From Ypsolopha sequella (Eukaryota > Arthropoda > Insecta > Lepidoptera > Ypsolophidae), in the NCBI GenBank assembly GCA_934047225.1, contig OW203983.1:372001-436000 (forward strand): a DNA stretch of 64,000 nucleotides, read 5' to 3'. Both the position numbers and the translations under genes were made by a program. Positions within the stretch are counted from its first letter, which is position 1. Every line of letters begins with the position of its first letter. Under the pieces are notes generated by a model. The model made no database searches, was not told where the DNA came from, and was given only the letters and a program-made list of their open reading frames with translations. This document shows, piece by piece, positions 11,116-22,627 of the stretch.

Positions 11116-11776
11116 TACATTAGACGACTGAATTTGAATGGTTGTGGAGCTAAGGCTTGTACTTTAGAATAACACTGTTTGTATTTTGTCAAAAAGATTT
11201 TCAAGGAGACCCTGCAAATACATAATATCCACATTATGAATGCAATTTCACAATGAAATTAGTTAGGATTTCAGAATTACAGGAAAAAATAAAACAATTT
11301 AGAGGTATTTTCGGAATTAAACTCTATCGAGAAAATTTCATCCAATCGCGTTTTCCTTCAGTGAGACCCTCAATCAAATACTTAATAAACATTTACCCAA
11401 AAATGAAATACATAGATGACGTTATAGTGGAGTAAATAGATTCGAAAAAAAAAACCATTTTTTTTGGTATCGCCTTAATACAGATGTAAATGTCATGTTA
11501 AATGTATTAAATTAATGTAAATAAATCAGAAGAAAAACAACAAAAACAAAACACTAAATCATGTGAATATATCAATGAAATGTAGGCAACCGTTTCCAGC
11601 CGCTCGTTATCGCTGGAAATGATAATAAACCAAATAAGACGTTAATATCCGCTAGGCTACAAATGTTAGTAACCAGCTTTACATCCACTTGTCATTCCTA
11701 CATTTTCTTGATCTTTAACCTTCGACAATTTTCGTAATATAAAGCCTAACGCGTTTTGATGTGATTCTTCCCCCAG
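11116..11776. other. Intron end before GPR107-like exon
   Basis: No coding region is supported; a 60-codon ORF at 11253-11435 has no recognisable features. The stretch ends in a pyrimidine-rich acceptor, attcttcccccag, at 11776. Confidence 0.5.
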
Positions 11777-11881
11777 TTCGCGATGTACGTGGCTTCAGAC
11801 AAGGAAGAAGGTCTGTACAACCTTTTCTTCCACAACTGTCACAACACGAGCCGTAGCAGTGCGCCGGCGATGAACTTGGTG
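11777..11881 (+). CDS. GPR107: GPR107-like exon: end of lumenal domain
   Basis: Thirty-five codons in phase 0. The exon follows a cccccag acceptor and ends before a gtaaat donor. It encodes FAMYVASDKEEGLYNLFFHN and continues CHNTSRSSAPAMNLV. The EEGLYNLFFHNC block is a hallmark of the LUSTR family just before the first membrane helix. It continues in frame into the exon at 16172. Confidence 0.88.
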
Positions 11882-11934
11882 GTAAATAGTACTTTTTACT
11901 TTATTGCTACATATGACACATTTGCCTCACTTGC

Positions 11935-12060
11935 TATTTGTCACATATGCTTTTGCCCCCATATTACTCATTTGTTACAATTATGCTACTTTTGCCCCCA
12001 CATGACTAATTTGTCACATATTATGTTACTTTTGCCCCCATATGACTAATTTGCCCCAAA
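11935..12060 (+). repeat. Short degenerate tandem repeat (tttgcccccatatgac...)
   Basis: Three to four imperfect units of about 30-38 bp containing ttttgcccccatatgactaa and tttgtcacatat. It begins about 50 bases after the GPR107-like exon. Confidence 0.65.
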
Positions 12061-12540
12061 CAACACTTTTTAAATGAACTTAGTAAATGAATAGATAAAA
12101 TGTATACTTGCGATTGTCGTCACTTGGTGAAACTTGAAACACATCTTGAGTTAAAAGCACTTGTACAGTAGTCTCGCTTTATTTATGTTTTCTCCCAACC
12201 GGTTTCGGATTTTACACCATTTTCAAGGGAAAATGTAATTCAGTGTTTTTAAAAAATCATTCCCTGAAGGGAGTAAAACTGGGAATGAAATTTTGCAAGA
12301 AATACTTACCTATCATGTTGAAGATTTTCTGCAACATCTTTTTTATGAGGAGACTTGGCCATAAAATAACGAGATGTGAATAATGATATCGTGTTATCAA
12401 AACGTACATATATTTTCGTAGATACATACAATTACAAGTTCTTAGAGGATTGTTTCCGAGTCGCTAATGATGATAACTTTTTCTTTAATATTTTATTACC
12501 CATTATTTATACCAGTATGTTTCATTTTGATGCTAAATGA
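12061..12540. other. Intron sequence, no gene recognised
   Basis: Contains ccggtttcggattttacaccattttcaa-like repeat sequence near 12200 but no element with defined ends that I can support. Confidence 0.4.
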
Positions 12541-12559
12541 ATTAGTTCGCGTTAACTGT

Positions 12560-12870
12560 AAATAAAAACCGGCCAAGTGCGTGTCAAGCCACGCGCAATG
12601 TAGGGTTCCGTAGTTGCCCTGCACAATATACAGACTTCTCCAAGTACATTTTACAAGTTTGTCGACTAATACAGATCGCGCCAAACTTCTAGTACGCTCG
12701 GAAGTTGCTCTTCCCAAGAACGGCCCATACATTTTGTTCCTGCTTATGCGAATCGCCCAATGTTTAGAGGGGACTAAAAGTTTGGCGCGATCTGTACTCG
12801 TTAACTTGTAAAGCCTACTTAGCTGTGATAGTTTTCCTTTTAATTTCGTTATGTATACTACTGCTGTGAT
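12560..12870. mobile_element. Small non-autonomous element with internal inverted repeat
   Basis: It begins aaaaaccggccaagtgcgtg and soon reads gggttccgtag, like the repeat at 513-1760. Inside, 12653-12692 and 12773-12811 are inverted copies: acagatcgcgccaaacttct against agtttggcgcgatctgt. The ORFs on both strands here are repeat by-products. Confidence 0.6.
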
Positions 12871-12939
12871 TTTTTTCACGTCTCCAAATACAACCGTTTC
12901 GCTGGCAGGGGGGGGGACTTAATGTTGTGATTAATATTG

Positions 12940-13168
12940 TTGTGAGATCTTATGTAAAGTCAAGTCTGTTATTTTAGTTTGTATGGAAGCACCTTTTCAT
13001 TTTAGTTAGTATGGGAGCACCTATTTAACAAATTTATCATTAATTGTTTCCTAATTAGTTACCTAATTACCTTCGCAATCGCACAGCAACATATACAATC
13101 TACCTAATACCAATTTATTTGCGATTTGAGAAGATATTTCTACGCATCAGCGCTTTATTTGTGCGCAT
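12940..13168. mobile_element. Partial copy of the foldback element seen at 2565-3822
   Basis: The segment from gttgtgagatcttatgtaaa to about 13060 matches the left arm at 2633-2760. The next segment, 13074-13166, is the reverse complement of 2838-2930 (cgcatcagcgctttatttgtg). The copy is interrupted or ended by a LINE 3' UTR at about 13170. Confidence 0.7.
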
Positions 13169-13169
13169 T

Positions 13170-13712
13170 TTTTTTCAACATAAAACTTATACTAAACAAC
13201 AAAAGACTTATATCTACTTTAACCAAGGGATAAGAAAATACCAGACAGCAGGAATTCAGGTTAATGAAAAAAAAGAAAAACATATATATCTTTGTCTACC
13301 TGTCTCATATAGTCTTTTTCCTTTTACAGTCTGTAATCAATTAATGTTTACACCTTAGAGGAATCATAAGTTAAGAAATTATACTATTTAATTAAATTAT
13401 AACTTACTATCATTATCACTATAAGACCATGCTTCACCATCATCCAAATATTCATTTATTTTATAATATGCCTTTTTCAGTAGGCCCTGCTTAATATACT
13501 GTTTAAACTTATTCTCTGACAAAGTAAGGACCTCTTTTGGAAGTTTATTGTAAAATCTTATACCATGTCCTACGAAAGAGGTACTCACTTTGGCGAGTCT
13601 GATTTTTGGAAAAGTCAGTTTGTACTTATTTCTGGTTTCCTTACAATGTTGCTCACCAAGCCTTGGGAAAGATTCAACATTTTTTCTGACATATCTAAGG
13701 ACTTGGTAAATA
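13170..13712 (-). pseudogene. LINE ORF2 C-terminus and 3' UTR
   Basis: On the minus strand, 13712 to 13397 translates as VRKNVESFPRLGEQHCKETR, then KYKLTFPKIRLAKVSTSFVG and HGIRFYNKLPKEVLTLSENK, ending DGEAWSYSDNDSKL and stop. The 'FYNKLP' tail is typical of non-LTR retrotransposon ORF2 C-termini. The 3' UTR that follows (13356 down to 13170) is the same sequence found at 2945-3575 and 26563-27137. The 5' part is missing, as expected of a 5'-truncated copy. It lies in a GPR107-like intron, antisense to the gene. Confidence 0.75.
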
Positions 13713-14039
13713 TATTATTATAGTCTTCCTCTTAATATCCGTCAGTCTCCCTCTATCTCTAGGTACCTTCAAAACCAGAGTCTATCTACAGCTACAGAAT
13801 CAATCATAAAATTGTAATTTTCACATATACCCCTGAGTCATTGTCCTTCTCGTAATTACCTATGTATTGTTATGTTTAATATATGTTTAATATAATATGT
13901 ATATTATTGTATTTATGAGTAGATTATATATGTATATACAATAATTATTTAACTCTAATTAGATTTTAATATATATAGTATGTATGAAAATATTTCTTGG
14001 TCGAATTGATTATAATAATCAACTTATCTAGCACTACCC
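13713..14039. other. AT-rich intron sequence, no gene recognised
   Basis: Low-complexity tatgtatatta-type sequence; nothing codes. Confidence 0.4.
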
Positions 14040-14230
14040 TCAAAAACTTTCCACATCACCAAAGGTTAACTGGCAGAGAATGCTAATTAGCATTAAGTTC
14101 GCCTTGGTGCATTGTAAATTTATTTTGTGCAATAAAGTATTTACATACATACATTCAGACAGACAGACAGACGGACATGGCGAAACTATAAGGGTTCCTT
14201 GTTGTTGACTACGGAACCCTAAAAACGACA
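14040..14230 (+). repeat. RTE-like LINE/SINE 3' end with gacagacagacagac microsatellite
   Basis: Contains ctggcagagaatgctaatta, ttgtgcaataaagtatttac, a tacatacatacat run, then agacagacagacagac and finally ggaaccctaaaaa. This order is typical of lepidopteran repeat 3' ends. The overlapping minus-strand ORF is not a gene. Confidence 0.55.
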
Positions 14231-14391
14231 CACTTGTTGCCTTGACAACGTTCCGCTCGGGAGTGTGTCGTCGGCGGGAGGAACGCCATCCGTCATTTGA
14301 GGTGTTTTTTAATTTTAAATATTATTTTAAATAGTTCCTTAAAAAGGTATTTGGGATTAAACTAGATAATTAAAAACCCCATTTCATAATA

Positions 14392-14657
14392 TACAAGGTG
14401 ACTTTTCGATCATCGTCCAAATTCATACTGGAGGCTTGATAAGTGATCAGTATCTTTGATCAGTAACAATTTTTGTGAAATTCGTTGAATGAAATTTCAG
14501 GTTCCCATAGAAATTCAGTTCCAGTCCCGAGTGAATCACTATGGGGAGTCGAAATTTCATTTTACGAATTTCACCAAAATTGTTTTTGATCCATGATACT
14601 GATCACTTACCAAGCCACCAGCATGAATTTGGACGATGATCAAAAAGTCACCTTGTA
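14392..14657. mobile_element. MITE with long terminal inverted repeats
   Basis: Left end caaggtgacttttcgatcat, right end the complement of caaggtgactttttgatcat. The inverted repeats extend about 120 bp each, through aagtgatcagtatc and gaaatttca, leaving a short centre. TA flanks both ends. About 265 bp, no coding capacity. Confidence 0.85.
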
Positions 14658-15062
14658 TTTTTTCTACTACCTTTATGAAAATATTCCATACTCGAAATTA
14701 GTTTTGAAAATCGAACTTTCCGGGCCCCGTTGCGGAATGACTATCAAGTAAGTTTGAAATATCGTATTGAAATTTCATTTCATGCTAAATTAGGTTCTTT
14801 TTGACGTCCTTAGTTTGTCTTTACAATCTAAATTCCCTGCGTTCCGATTCACGACATAATCGATTATATCGCGTCTGACACTCTTTTTTCGCAAAATAAT
14901 ACTGGCCACAAATAAAAGTCGCCGGCCGAAGCCTGAAAGAAAAAAGGTGAAAACCGCGCCGCGCTTTGCAATGTCATAAATTACATTAAATTTAAAAGGA
15001 AAAATTAAATATTTAAATACATAAATCAGATAGTAGAAAAAGTATCGTTCGCAAAAAATGGG
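14658..15062. other. Intron sequence, no gene recognised
   Basis: A 104-codon minus-strand ORF (14790-15104) spans this stretch but has no family features and runs through AT-rich intron sequence. Confidence 0.4.
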
Positions 15063-15141
15063 TTTTCTTACCTGAGGAATGAAGCTACTTTCGACGTGAG
15101 CCAAAGGGTGAAAACAAGCTTCATTCCTCGGGTAAGAAAAT
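15063..15141. repeat. Hairpin: inverted repeat with ~22-bp arms
   Basis: tttcttacctgaggaatgaa near 15063 pairs with ttcattcctcgggtaagaaa near 15120; the loop is about 30 bases. Confidence 0.7.
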
Positions 15142-15619
15142 CCGCCATTTTATACTCGTCACGAAATATACTATTTTGTTAGACAAAATAACGATTTTTC
15201 AGCGAATAAAACTGTTATTTATCCGTGAATTGATCTCATGTTCAACAAATAATTTAATGCAGTTAAATTATAATTATTACGAAATTAAACTGAGATTAAA
15301 TTAGGTATGATAATTAAATAGCACAAATATTTTATTCAGATTTTTCATCTTACTTTTAACCGCTCAAAAATTGATTTAATAACACGTGACTTTGCATACA
15401 CCTCAGTCCCTCACCTCGCCTAAAGTTTCCATTGGTTTTTGCAAATTAGAATTTCAAAAATATTGATTTAAAGAAATAATTTTGTACTAAAAATTTAATA
15501 CAAAATTTTCGAATTTCTAAAACATACACAATTCATAGGTAATAAGAGTTTGTTGAATAACTATTCAGTGAAATTTGAATTTTTATGTTCTGTTTTGATT
15601 AAATATAAAAAGGCGTGTT
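15142..15619. other. Intron sequence, no gene recognised
   Basis: AT-rich, no coding or clear repeat structure seen. Confidence 0.4.
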
Positions 15620-15732
15620 TTTCACAATCCGGCTGCGAAACCGCTCTTAAGCGATAAGGCCGCTAATTTGTAATTGTTTTATTTTATTTTATTTGGTGCA
15701 CAATAAAGATTATTTGTCTTGTCTTGTCTTAG
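15620..15732 (+). repeat. LINE/SINE 3' tail ending (gtctt)n
   Basis: Contains aagcgataaggccgct, then a ttattttatttt run, gtgcacaataaagattattt and gtcttgtcttgtctt. A second copy of the same tail is at 25660-25845. Both lie sense to the GPR107-like gene within introns. Confidence 0.65.
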
Positions 15733-15768
15733 ACCTTAAGATACACATGGAATTCATGGTGAGCAAAT

Positions 15769-15872
15769 TTGTATAAAATTGATTGTTTAAATTGATTATT
15801 TAAATTTATTATTTATATATATTATTTAAATGGATTATTTAAATAATTGATTATTTAAATTGATTATTTAAA
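15769..15872 (+). repeat. AT-rich tandem repeat (gattatttaaatt)n
   Basis: About seven imperfect units of 13-16 bp made of attatttaaa and ttgatt. Confidence 0.75.
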
Positions 15873-16171
15873 GGGCAAACACTTTTAACGTCGAGTTAGA
15901 GCACCATGCGGCCGTTGACTTTATCATTTCAACTTGATATCTCTCACGGAGTCAGAGCAAAATGGTCGTGACCGACAGACAAACGGACAACAAGGTGATC
16001 CTATAACAGTTCCGATTTTACATTTTGATGTATTTAGGAACCCTAAAAAGTTGGACAGAGTAACGTACCACACCACTTTATACCTTCAGCCTTGGGGTCC
16101 CAAGAACAAAGCAAACCAATACCTAATGAACTTCTAACAATATTGATTTGATTTATTATATTCTATTACAG
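15873..16171. other. Intron end before the 16172 exon
   Basis: Includes a repeat fragment with gacagacaaacggacaacaagg and ggaaccctaaaaag (15960-16050). It ends with the acceptor ttctattacag at 16171. Confidence 0.5.
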
Positions 16172-16455
16172 ATAGAAATATACGAGACCAACTACAAGAA
16201 CTTCCTGTCAGCGGGCGAGATGCCCCTTCCCGCTCTTTACAGCATGCTGTCCCTTGTCTTCTTCCTGTCTGCCGGCTTCTGGACGTTCATCCTGAGGACG
16301 AGTCGCAACCCAGTGTACCGCATTCACATCATTATGTGCGTACTGGTGTACCTCAAGGCGCTCTCATTGGCCTTCCACGGGATCAACTACCACTTCATAC
16401 AGACGAAAGGAGAACACGTCACCGCGTGGGCTATACTCTACTATATCACGCATTT
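16172..16455 (+). CDS. GPR107: GPR107-like exon: transmembrane helices 1-2 and start of 3
   Basis: Starts in phase 0 after ttctattacag and ends in phase 2 before gtgagt. It encodes IEIYETNYKNFLSAGEMPLP, the conserved SAGEMPLP motif at the start of helix 1. Next come helix 1 (ALYSMLSLVFFLSAGFWTFI), a basic loop and helix 2 (IHIIMCVLVYLKALSLAFH). The end is INYHF, then WAILYYITH entering helix 3. This is near-family-consensus LUSTR sequence and the strongest evidence for the gene's identity. Confidence 0.93.
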
Positions 16456-17090
16456 GTGAGTATGTTTTGACTAACTTCAGTTAACAATCGTAGTAAACAG
16501 TACCAAGCGGCGAGGCCGTAGGCCGAGTATGTGAGTTCATGAGGCCGAGTTCACTTAGCCCCGGGGGCATTACAAGACTGTTTCTCTTGGACGTATCTCG
16601 CAAACGTTTGAGGCTGGGCTTACCGGGATTCAACTCCATTGAACGTTGGTTCAAGCACATTTCGACCGTTGACAGTTTGGACATTTGACAGCTGTCAGAG
16701 TACACATTTGCAAAAAGGTCGTCCATTTCAATTGAATCAAAGTTTCCACACGTATTTCAACGCGCTCATTACAGTTTTGAAAACTGATCGTGACCGTTGC
16801 CATTTTTTCCCACCTGATCATGACCGATGACATTTCGTGATACAATTGACATCTGTCCGTTACTTGAATGTCGTTTGATTATTAGTTAGGTACACTTCAA
16901 TTTCAGCTTCCAAACGTGTTTTAAACTCGAATCCTCCTCAGTACTGTCACGTAAACTAAAAAGATAAAACAACAGCAAAAAACTACCAACAACAACAAAA
17001 AACAAACAAGTACAACAAACAACCCAGAACAAATACAACTCACGCGGGCTGCTTGCAGCCGCGCACCACGCAAAACACTAGTTGATAATA
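16456..17090. other. Intron sequence, no gene recognised
   Basis: Contains small opposing ORFs at 16481-16845 with no family features, and a purine/cytosine-rich aacaacaaaaaac tract near 16970-17030. Confidence 0.4.
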
Positions 17091-17352
17091 TATATCGAGA
17101 GCATCAAGCTGAAAGGGCGTATCTACAAAAATATAAAGTATCGACTAGATGTTTATAAATATTTTCTTTAATTATAAAAACGCCTTTTCACGCCGTAGAT
17201 ATAGACATAATAGTACCTAGTCGAGCAACCGTTATTTTTTCAGGACATTAAAAAGCTAATAAATATGGAGATTCGCACCAAAAAAGTCGAAATTTTCGGA
17301 ATTCAGAAAATCTGTAGATACGCCTTTTTAGTTTGATGCTCTCGATATATAT
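17091..17352. mobile_element. MITE with ~40-bp terminal inverted repeats
   Basis: Left end tatcgagagcatcaagctga then gggcgtatctaca. Right end is the near complement, tgtagatacgcctttttagt then ttgatgctctcgata. The flanks are tata repeats, consistent with a TA target preference. About 260 bp, non-coding. Confidence 0.8.
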
Positions 17353-17559
17353 ATATATGGTTACGCGAGTCACTTGAGAGCACATCAGAGAGCTGGACAG
17401 CTTAGCTCTCAAACTTGACAGGAGTTAAAGAAGCTGTCGCTGTGGCCGAGAACGGCTATGAAGCTATATATATATATATATGTTTATAAAACACACAGCT
17501 GTATCTATACCTACGTAAAATATTTGTTTATTTGTCAGTTCAAGTCACTTCTTAAACTT

Positions 17560-18411
17560 AAAAAATAAATATGTCATAATAAATATGTCTCTTAAATGTG
17601 TCTGAGCTTGTTTGAAACAGGTCAATATCAATTTCATGTCTTAACGTATTAAAGCTCCGAGCTGCACGTATTGTGTTAGTATTGTGCCTGTAGTTAGTAC
17701 GCACAGCGGGAACATATAATTTGCTCTGGTGCCGAGGGTTGGCAGACCTGGGAACTTGTAAATTGATATAGCTTAAGAGTTCGGGGCAGTCTATTTCTCT
17801 GTTTACTATTTTTATGAGATTAGTCTACATCTGCAATATTGCGTCTGACATCAAGTGGCAGTAGATGGTGTCTCTTGCTACGTGGCTCGTATGTAGCACC
17901 AGTTACCCCAGTTTTGTACTGCAGGTATTGGAGAAAACGTTTTTGTATCCTTTCAATTCTCGTGATGTAATGAACGAGCAATAAAGAATTTATATAACTT
18001 TTTTATGTTTTTAAAATGTTTGCACGATCTTATTATGAACCCTAGGTTTCTAGAAGCTTTATTAACTATGCTTTCAACATGTTTGTCGTACAGAGGTTTG
18101 GAGTTCCTGTACGACACCTAAATCTCTAATTGAGTCTGTTCCTGGTAAAAGATGATTCTTGATGGTGTACGGAAAAATTGTAAAAGATGATTTACGCGAA
18201 AACGACATGACACAACACTTAGAAACATTGAGATCTAGTTTGTTTAAGTGGCAATAATCCTCACACCACCGAAGGTCCTCTTTTACAGCACACAATCTTC
18301 ATTATACGGATTGGTTTTAAAATTTTCGTATCGTCTGCAAAAAGAAGGATCCTCCCAGACCTGAAGTAGCCAGCTATATCGTTCACAAACATAATGTACG
18401 TGGATTTCCAT
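17560..18411 (-). pseudogene. Degenerate LINE reverse transcriptase, C-terminal half
   Basis: On the minus strand the order is MFVNDIAGYFRSGRILLFAD then DTKILKPI (motif C, here FADD). A frameshift leads to WCEDYCHLNKLDLNVSKC and SIRDLGVV. Further broken pieces match the thumb and tail region (NKASRNLGFIIRSCKHFKN; LLPLDVRRNIADVD; AVRTNYRHNTNTIRAARSFN). This is a jockey/CR1-like non-LTR element, 5'-truncated and full of frameshifts, lying antisense in a GPR107-like intron. Confidence 0.75.
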
Positions 18412-18429
18412 AAAGTCGGCATAAAACTG

Positions 18430-18890
18430 ATTAGAGAGAGCTTATGTAGAGCTGATGCCGGGCTCGACTGTGGAGGTACCACCATCTTACTTGGAGACCC
18501 CCTCGAAGTAATTCGGGGGAGAGTAAGAGGACAGCTCACAGGCAAAAAACCAGGAGGCCGACCATGCCTGGGACCGATGGATGGTGGTGTATCCAATCCA
18601 TCTCTAATAGCCGGGCCTTATATGGAACAGACTGGTGACGGGCAGCGGCGTCACTAGTGCGAGGGTTCCGGCACCGCGCTCACCAACCCGCCTGCCCAGC
18701 GTGTGTGAGTATGGGAAATTCTTCCAGGATGACTGCCGGAAGTGGCAAAGTCCTGAAAAGGCTTATGTCCAGCAGTGGATGAACTGGGCTGACGGATGGA
18801 TGGAGTTCAAAGTTGAAGCCGTCCGCCCACAGAACACTTTCATCCGCCGGCCAGGCAACAAGGCACACTCGGGGACAGTCTAAGCTGAGC
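18430..18890 (+). pseudogene. RTE-like LINE 3'-terminal fragment
   Basis: Broken frames give GRPCLGPMDGGV and later DCRKWQSPEKAYVQQWMNWA. The latter resembles the C-terminal tail of RTE-type endonuclease/RT proteins, which end in a 'W..G.AYVQQW' block, as in the other RTE remnant at 23880-25130. Frameshifts throughout. Confidence 0.5.
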
Positions 18891-19454
18891 TCGCATTGCG
18901 CGCGCATTCTCACGCAGTGTAGCTCCGTTCACAGTGGTCACGTACAGTTTAGCGGCCACGGGTGTACCAACTATGAGTAATAATAGGTATTGGAGTTGTA
19001 ATAATGGGGACTGATTCATGACCACCGCGTTGTGATAAAACGCAGTTACTACCTACTTCTGCAATCACTTTTGGTTCTATAATGCTATGCAGATTAGAAA
19101 TAGGCTCCGACCCTTCGTCACAGATACGTTTCACTAGGTATTTAAACTTGGTTTTCTTTATTTAATACTTTCGGCACGTTCCACCGTGAAGAATTAACAG
19201 GAAGAAAGCTATTTTTCATTCAGTGTGGCCAACACACAAAAAACTAGACTGCCGCTAGACTATTACATAACATACACGTTTTATCCAAAACAATCGATAA
19301 TGCAATAATCGAACCAGTGCGTCCATTAGTCGTTCTCTACCACTCTGGCTCAAGAGATCGGGGTTTCATGTCACAATATGTCATATGTATGTAAGAATGT
19401 TCGTTGTTCATTCAAGCACATTCTCGGCATCTGAACCAGCACTCGTTTCTAGAG
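18891..19454. other. Intron sequence, no gene recognised
   Basis: Opposing small ORFs only. A stretch with gacagtctaagctgagctcg near 18877 resembles ccagtctaagttgagctcca at 48139, so it may share a repeat. Confidence 0.4.
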
Positions 19455-20560
19455 CGTTTCTCGGACCTTTGCTTTTTATGATCTATTGTGCTGACATTGT
19501 TGGATCCATTCAGAATTGTGACTACCATATATATGCGGATGATGTATAAATATACCTCCCCATCACTAAAACCACTTTTGATAGCGACATACAAACAATT
19601 AACAACGATCTAGAAATAATTGCCAATTGGTCCTCAGCAAATTCCCTTGCGCTTAATCCCGCAAAGACTAAATACATGATACTTGGATCAAATAAACAAA
19701 CACAATACATAGCTGGTTTAAATCCTCAGGTGAAGATCAAAACTCAAGTCATTGATATAGTAAATGAATCGCGCAACCTGGGTATGATTCTGGATAGTGA
19801 AATGCATTTTGAGGGCCACGTGTTGGAACTAGTGCGAAACTGCTTCTACAGACTTAAGGTTTTGTACAACATACGACAGTACTTAAGCACTGAGATGAGG
19901 ATAAAACTGTGCGAGTCCTTGATACTTTCGAAACTTAACTACTGTCTGGTGGTGTATGGGCCATGTTTGTACAAGAAAACTCACAGACTATTACAACGGG
20001 TACAGAATGCCTGCAGTCGCTACTGTTTTCATTTACCTTCACGTGGACGTGTGACACCATATCTGAACAGTGCTGGCATTTTAAATATGGAGGCTCGTCA
20101 AAAGCTTCATTTTGCCAGTTTATTGTTCGGAGTGATCGAGACAGGGGAACCAAGCTATCTACATGATAAACTTGGATGGCGCAGGGACAGGCACAAGTGT
20201 AAAGTCCGAAAATGTACACCTGTAATGTCAATGCAGTGTCACAAGACTGCCGCGTTCAGGGGTAGCTTTAAACACCAAGCCACAAAGTGTTGGAATGATA
20301 TACCACCACCTTTGAGGGAATTAAAACCTAAAAATAACTTAAAAAAATCATACTTCAAATATCTTCTGAGCAAACAAACCAACACGAACTCATAAACCTT
20401 ATTTATTTATTTATCTATGTAGATTATTTTTCATCTGCCTATTTTATAACTTGTATGTATGGCCACATATTGATTACTCATTTACTCGCTTATTATCTAT
20501 GTATGTTTATTGTACACCATTATTGTTGATTACTAATGTTATATAAAATAAACTTTTAAC
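19455..20560 (+). pseudogene. 5'-truncated LINE ORF2 (RT C-terminal half) with 3' UTR
   Basis: Coding begins near 19470 with GPLLFMIYCADIVGSI and YHIYADDV, the catalytic motif C, followed at once by an in-frame stop. The frame reopens through SANSLALNPAKTKYMILGSN and stays open from 19676 to 20395 (239 codons after its first Met). It includes SRNLGMILDSEMHFEGHV, LCESLILSKLNYCLVVYGP, LLQRVQNACSRYC and ATKCWNDIPPPLRELKP, the normal thumb and C-terminal blocks of jockey/CR1-like RTs. AT-rich 3' UTR follows, with ataaaataaac at 20543. It sits in the intron after the 16172 exon, sense to the gene. Confidence 0.82.
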
Positions 20561-20907
20561 AAAAAAATAGCAACCGACTTCAATAGTAACAGCAGTCATT
20601 CACTAAAAAGTTAATAATAATTCTATAAAGACCGATGGTACCGAAGCAACACTTTTGCCGACTTCTTTCTTCCTGAAACGTTATGTTATCTAGAAGTCGG
20701 CGTTCTTATATTGGTTTTTATGTTGCTATATCGTAGGAAATACTTACGTAGGACTTCTAGATAACATAATGTTTCAGGAAGAAAGAAGTCGGCAAAAGTG
20801 TTGCTTCGGTACCATCGGTCTTTATAGAATTATTATTAACTTTTTAGTGAATGACTGCTGTTACTATTGAAGTCGGTTGCTATTTTTTTGTTAAAAGTTT
20901 ATTTTAT
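20543..20907. repeat. Near-perfect inverted repeat, 156-bp arms, 53-bp loop
   Basis: Left arm 20543-20698, right arm 20752-20907; paired positions sum to 41450 throughout, so no indels separate the arms. I see one clear mismatch (cgttatg against the complement of cataatg). The outer edge of the left arm is the end of the LINE 3' UTR (aaataaacttttaac). The arms contain caaccgacttcaatag. The transcript of this intron could form a long hairpin. Confidence 0.93.
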
Positions 20908-20999
20908 TTCACATTTTTTAGTGTTGCTGGGTTAAATTGTGAAATATGGGTAGTTCTTGCAAACGTGGTTTTAATATGAAACGAAGTTCAAGTGAGTAT

Positions 21000-21648
21000 A
21001 AGTAGCTATGTTTGAGTAGCTTCCTGCTATCAATCTCGAGTTATGTGCTGTCATTCGTTAAAGAGTTCTACGGTGATGAAGCCAAGATCGAAGGTCAGGT
21101 GGGTACACTGGCAATTTTCAAGCAATGCCCTGCAATGAGCACCATAACACAAACTGATTGCCGCAATCCAAAGTTATGTGCTGTCATCCGTTGAGGAGTT
21201 CTATGGTGATGAAGCCAGGATCGAAGGTCAGGTGGGTATTCTGGTAATCTCCAAGTAATACCCTTGAATTAGCACCCTAACGCAGTGATTGCCGCAATCT
21301 CGAGTTATGTGCTCTGATCCGTTGAGGAGTTCTATGGTGAATATGGTGATGAAGCCAGGATCGAAGGTCAGGTGGAAGAATGATGATTTTCAAGTAATAC
21401 CATGTAATCAGCACCCAGATACAAAGCGATTACCTCAATTTCGAGAGGTATGCTGTCATTTTCTGAGGAGTTCCACTGCCTATCTCTGAAGACCTTCATC
21501 AGATCATGACCAAACCCAAAATGGAACCTACCTGGAAGTACACTCTTTCAAACAAAAAAAGAATTGTTCAAATCGGTTCAGAAATGACGGAGTTATGGAG
21601 TAACAACGCCAAAAAAAAACCGCCTCCTTTTTGAAGTCGGTTAATAAT
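21000..21648 (+). repeat. Lepidopteran interspersed element with three ~120-bp internal repeats
   Basis: Three diverged units near 21040, 21175 and 21300 share gagttatgtgctgtcatccg-like sequence, gaggagttctatggtgatga and gatcgaaggtcaggtgg. The end reads aaatcggttcagaaatgacg and later ttgaagtcggttaataatta. That terminus is common in moth and butterfly repeats and pairs with the aaccgacttcaa motif upstream. The small ORFs are by-products. Confidence 0.7.
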
Positions 21649-21866
21649 TAAAATAGTAGTATGTATTATACTGTAACTATTTGTATCTATGTGAGTATGT
21701 ACATTAAAATGTCGGAAGTATGCGTGACAAAACAATGGTTCTGGCATAATAACAGCGTTGTAGTCTACTTACTGGCTGCAACACATGCTGAGTAGGGCCT
21801 TTTTACCCAGAACTTCATTTTTTTTGTATCTAAAATGTGTTTGAATTAATTAGTTGATAGTGCTGA

Positions 21867-22313
<447 letters not shown>

Positions 22314-22627
22314 AATACTCAGGTGTACACAACTTCTGCCCCGCATTACCCGATTGATTCATAAAACGATGTAATGCGACGCGTTAAATTAAATGTATAC
22401 TGTACGAATGTACAAGTTGTTTGTAATTGAAGTTCATTGACCAAGTATGTATCTATTTAACTTTATTGATCTTCAAACCCTTTCATTTTACGCGATTTTC
22501 CCTGGAACGTATCCCTCGTGTGAACCTGGGTATTATTGTATTCATAGATGACACTTTATGTTAAATATACGAAATCTCAAGTTTGCTATATAGTGCCCGC
22601 GGTACGTTAAAAAAAAACGTGTTTGAA
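22314..22627. other. Intron sequence, no gene recognised
   Basis: AT-rich spacer between the minisatellite and a long-TIR element. Confidence 0.4.
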
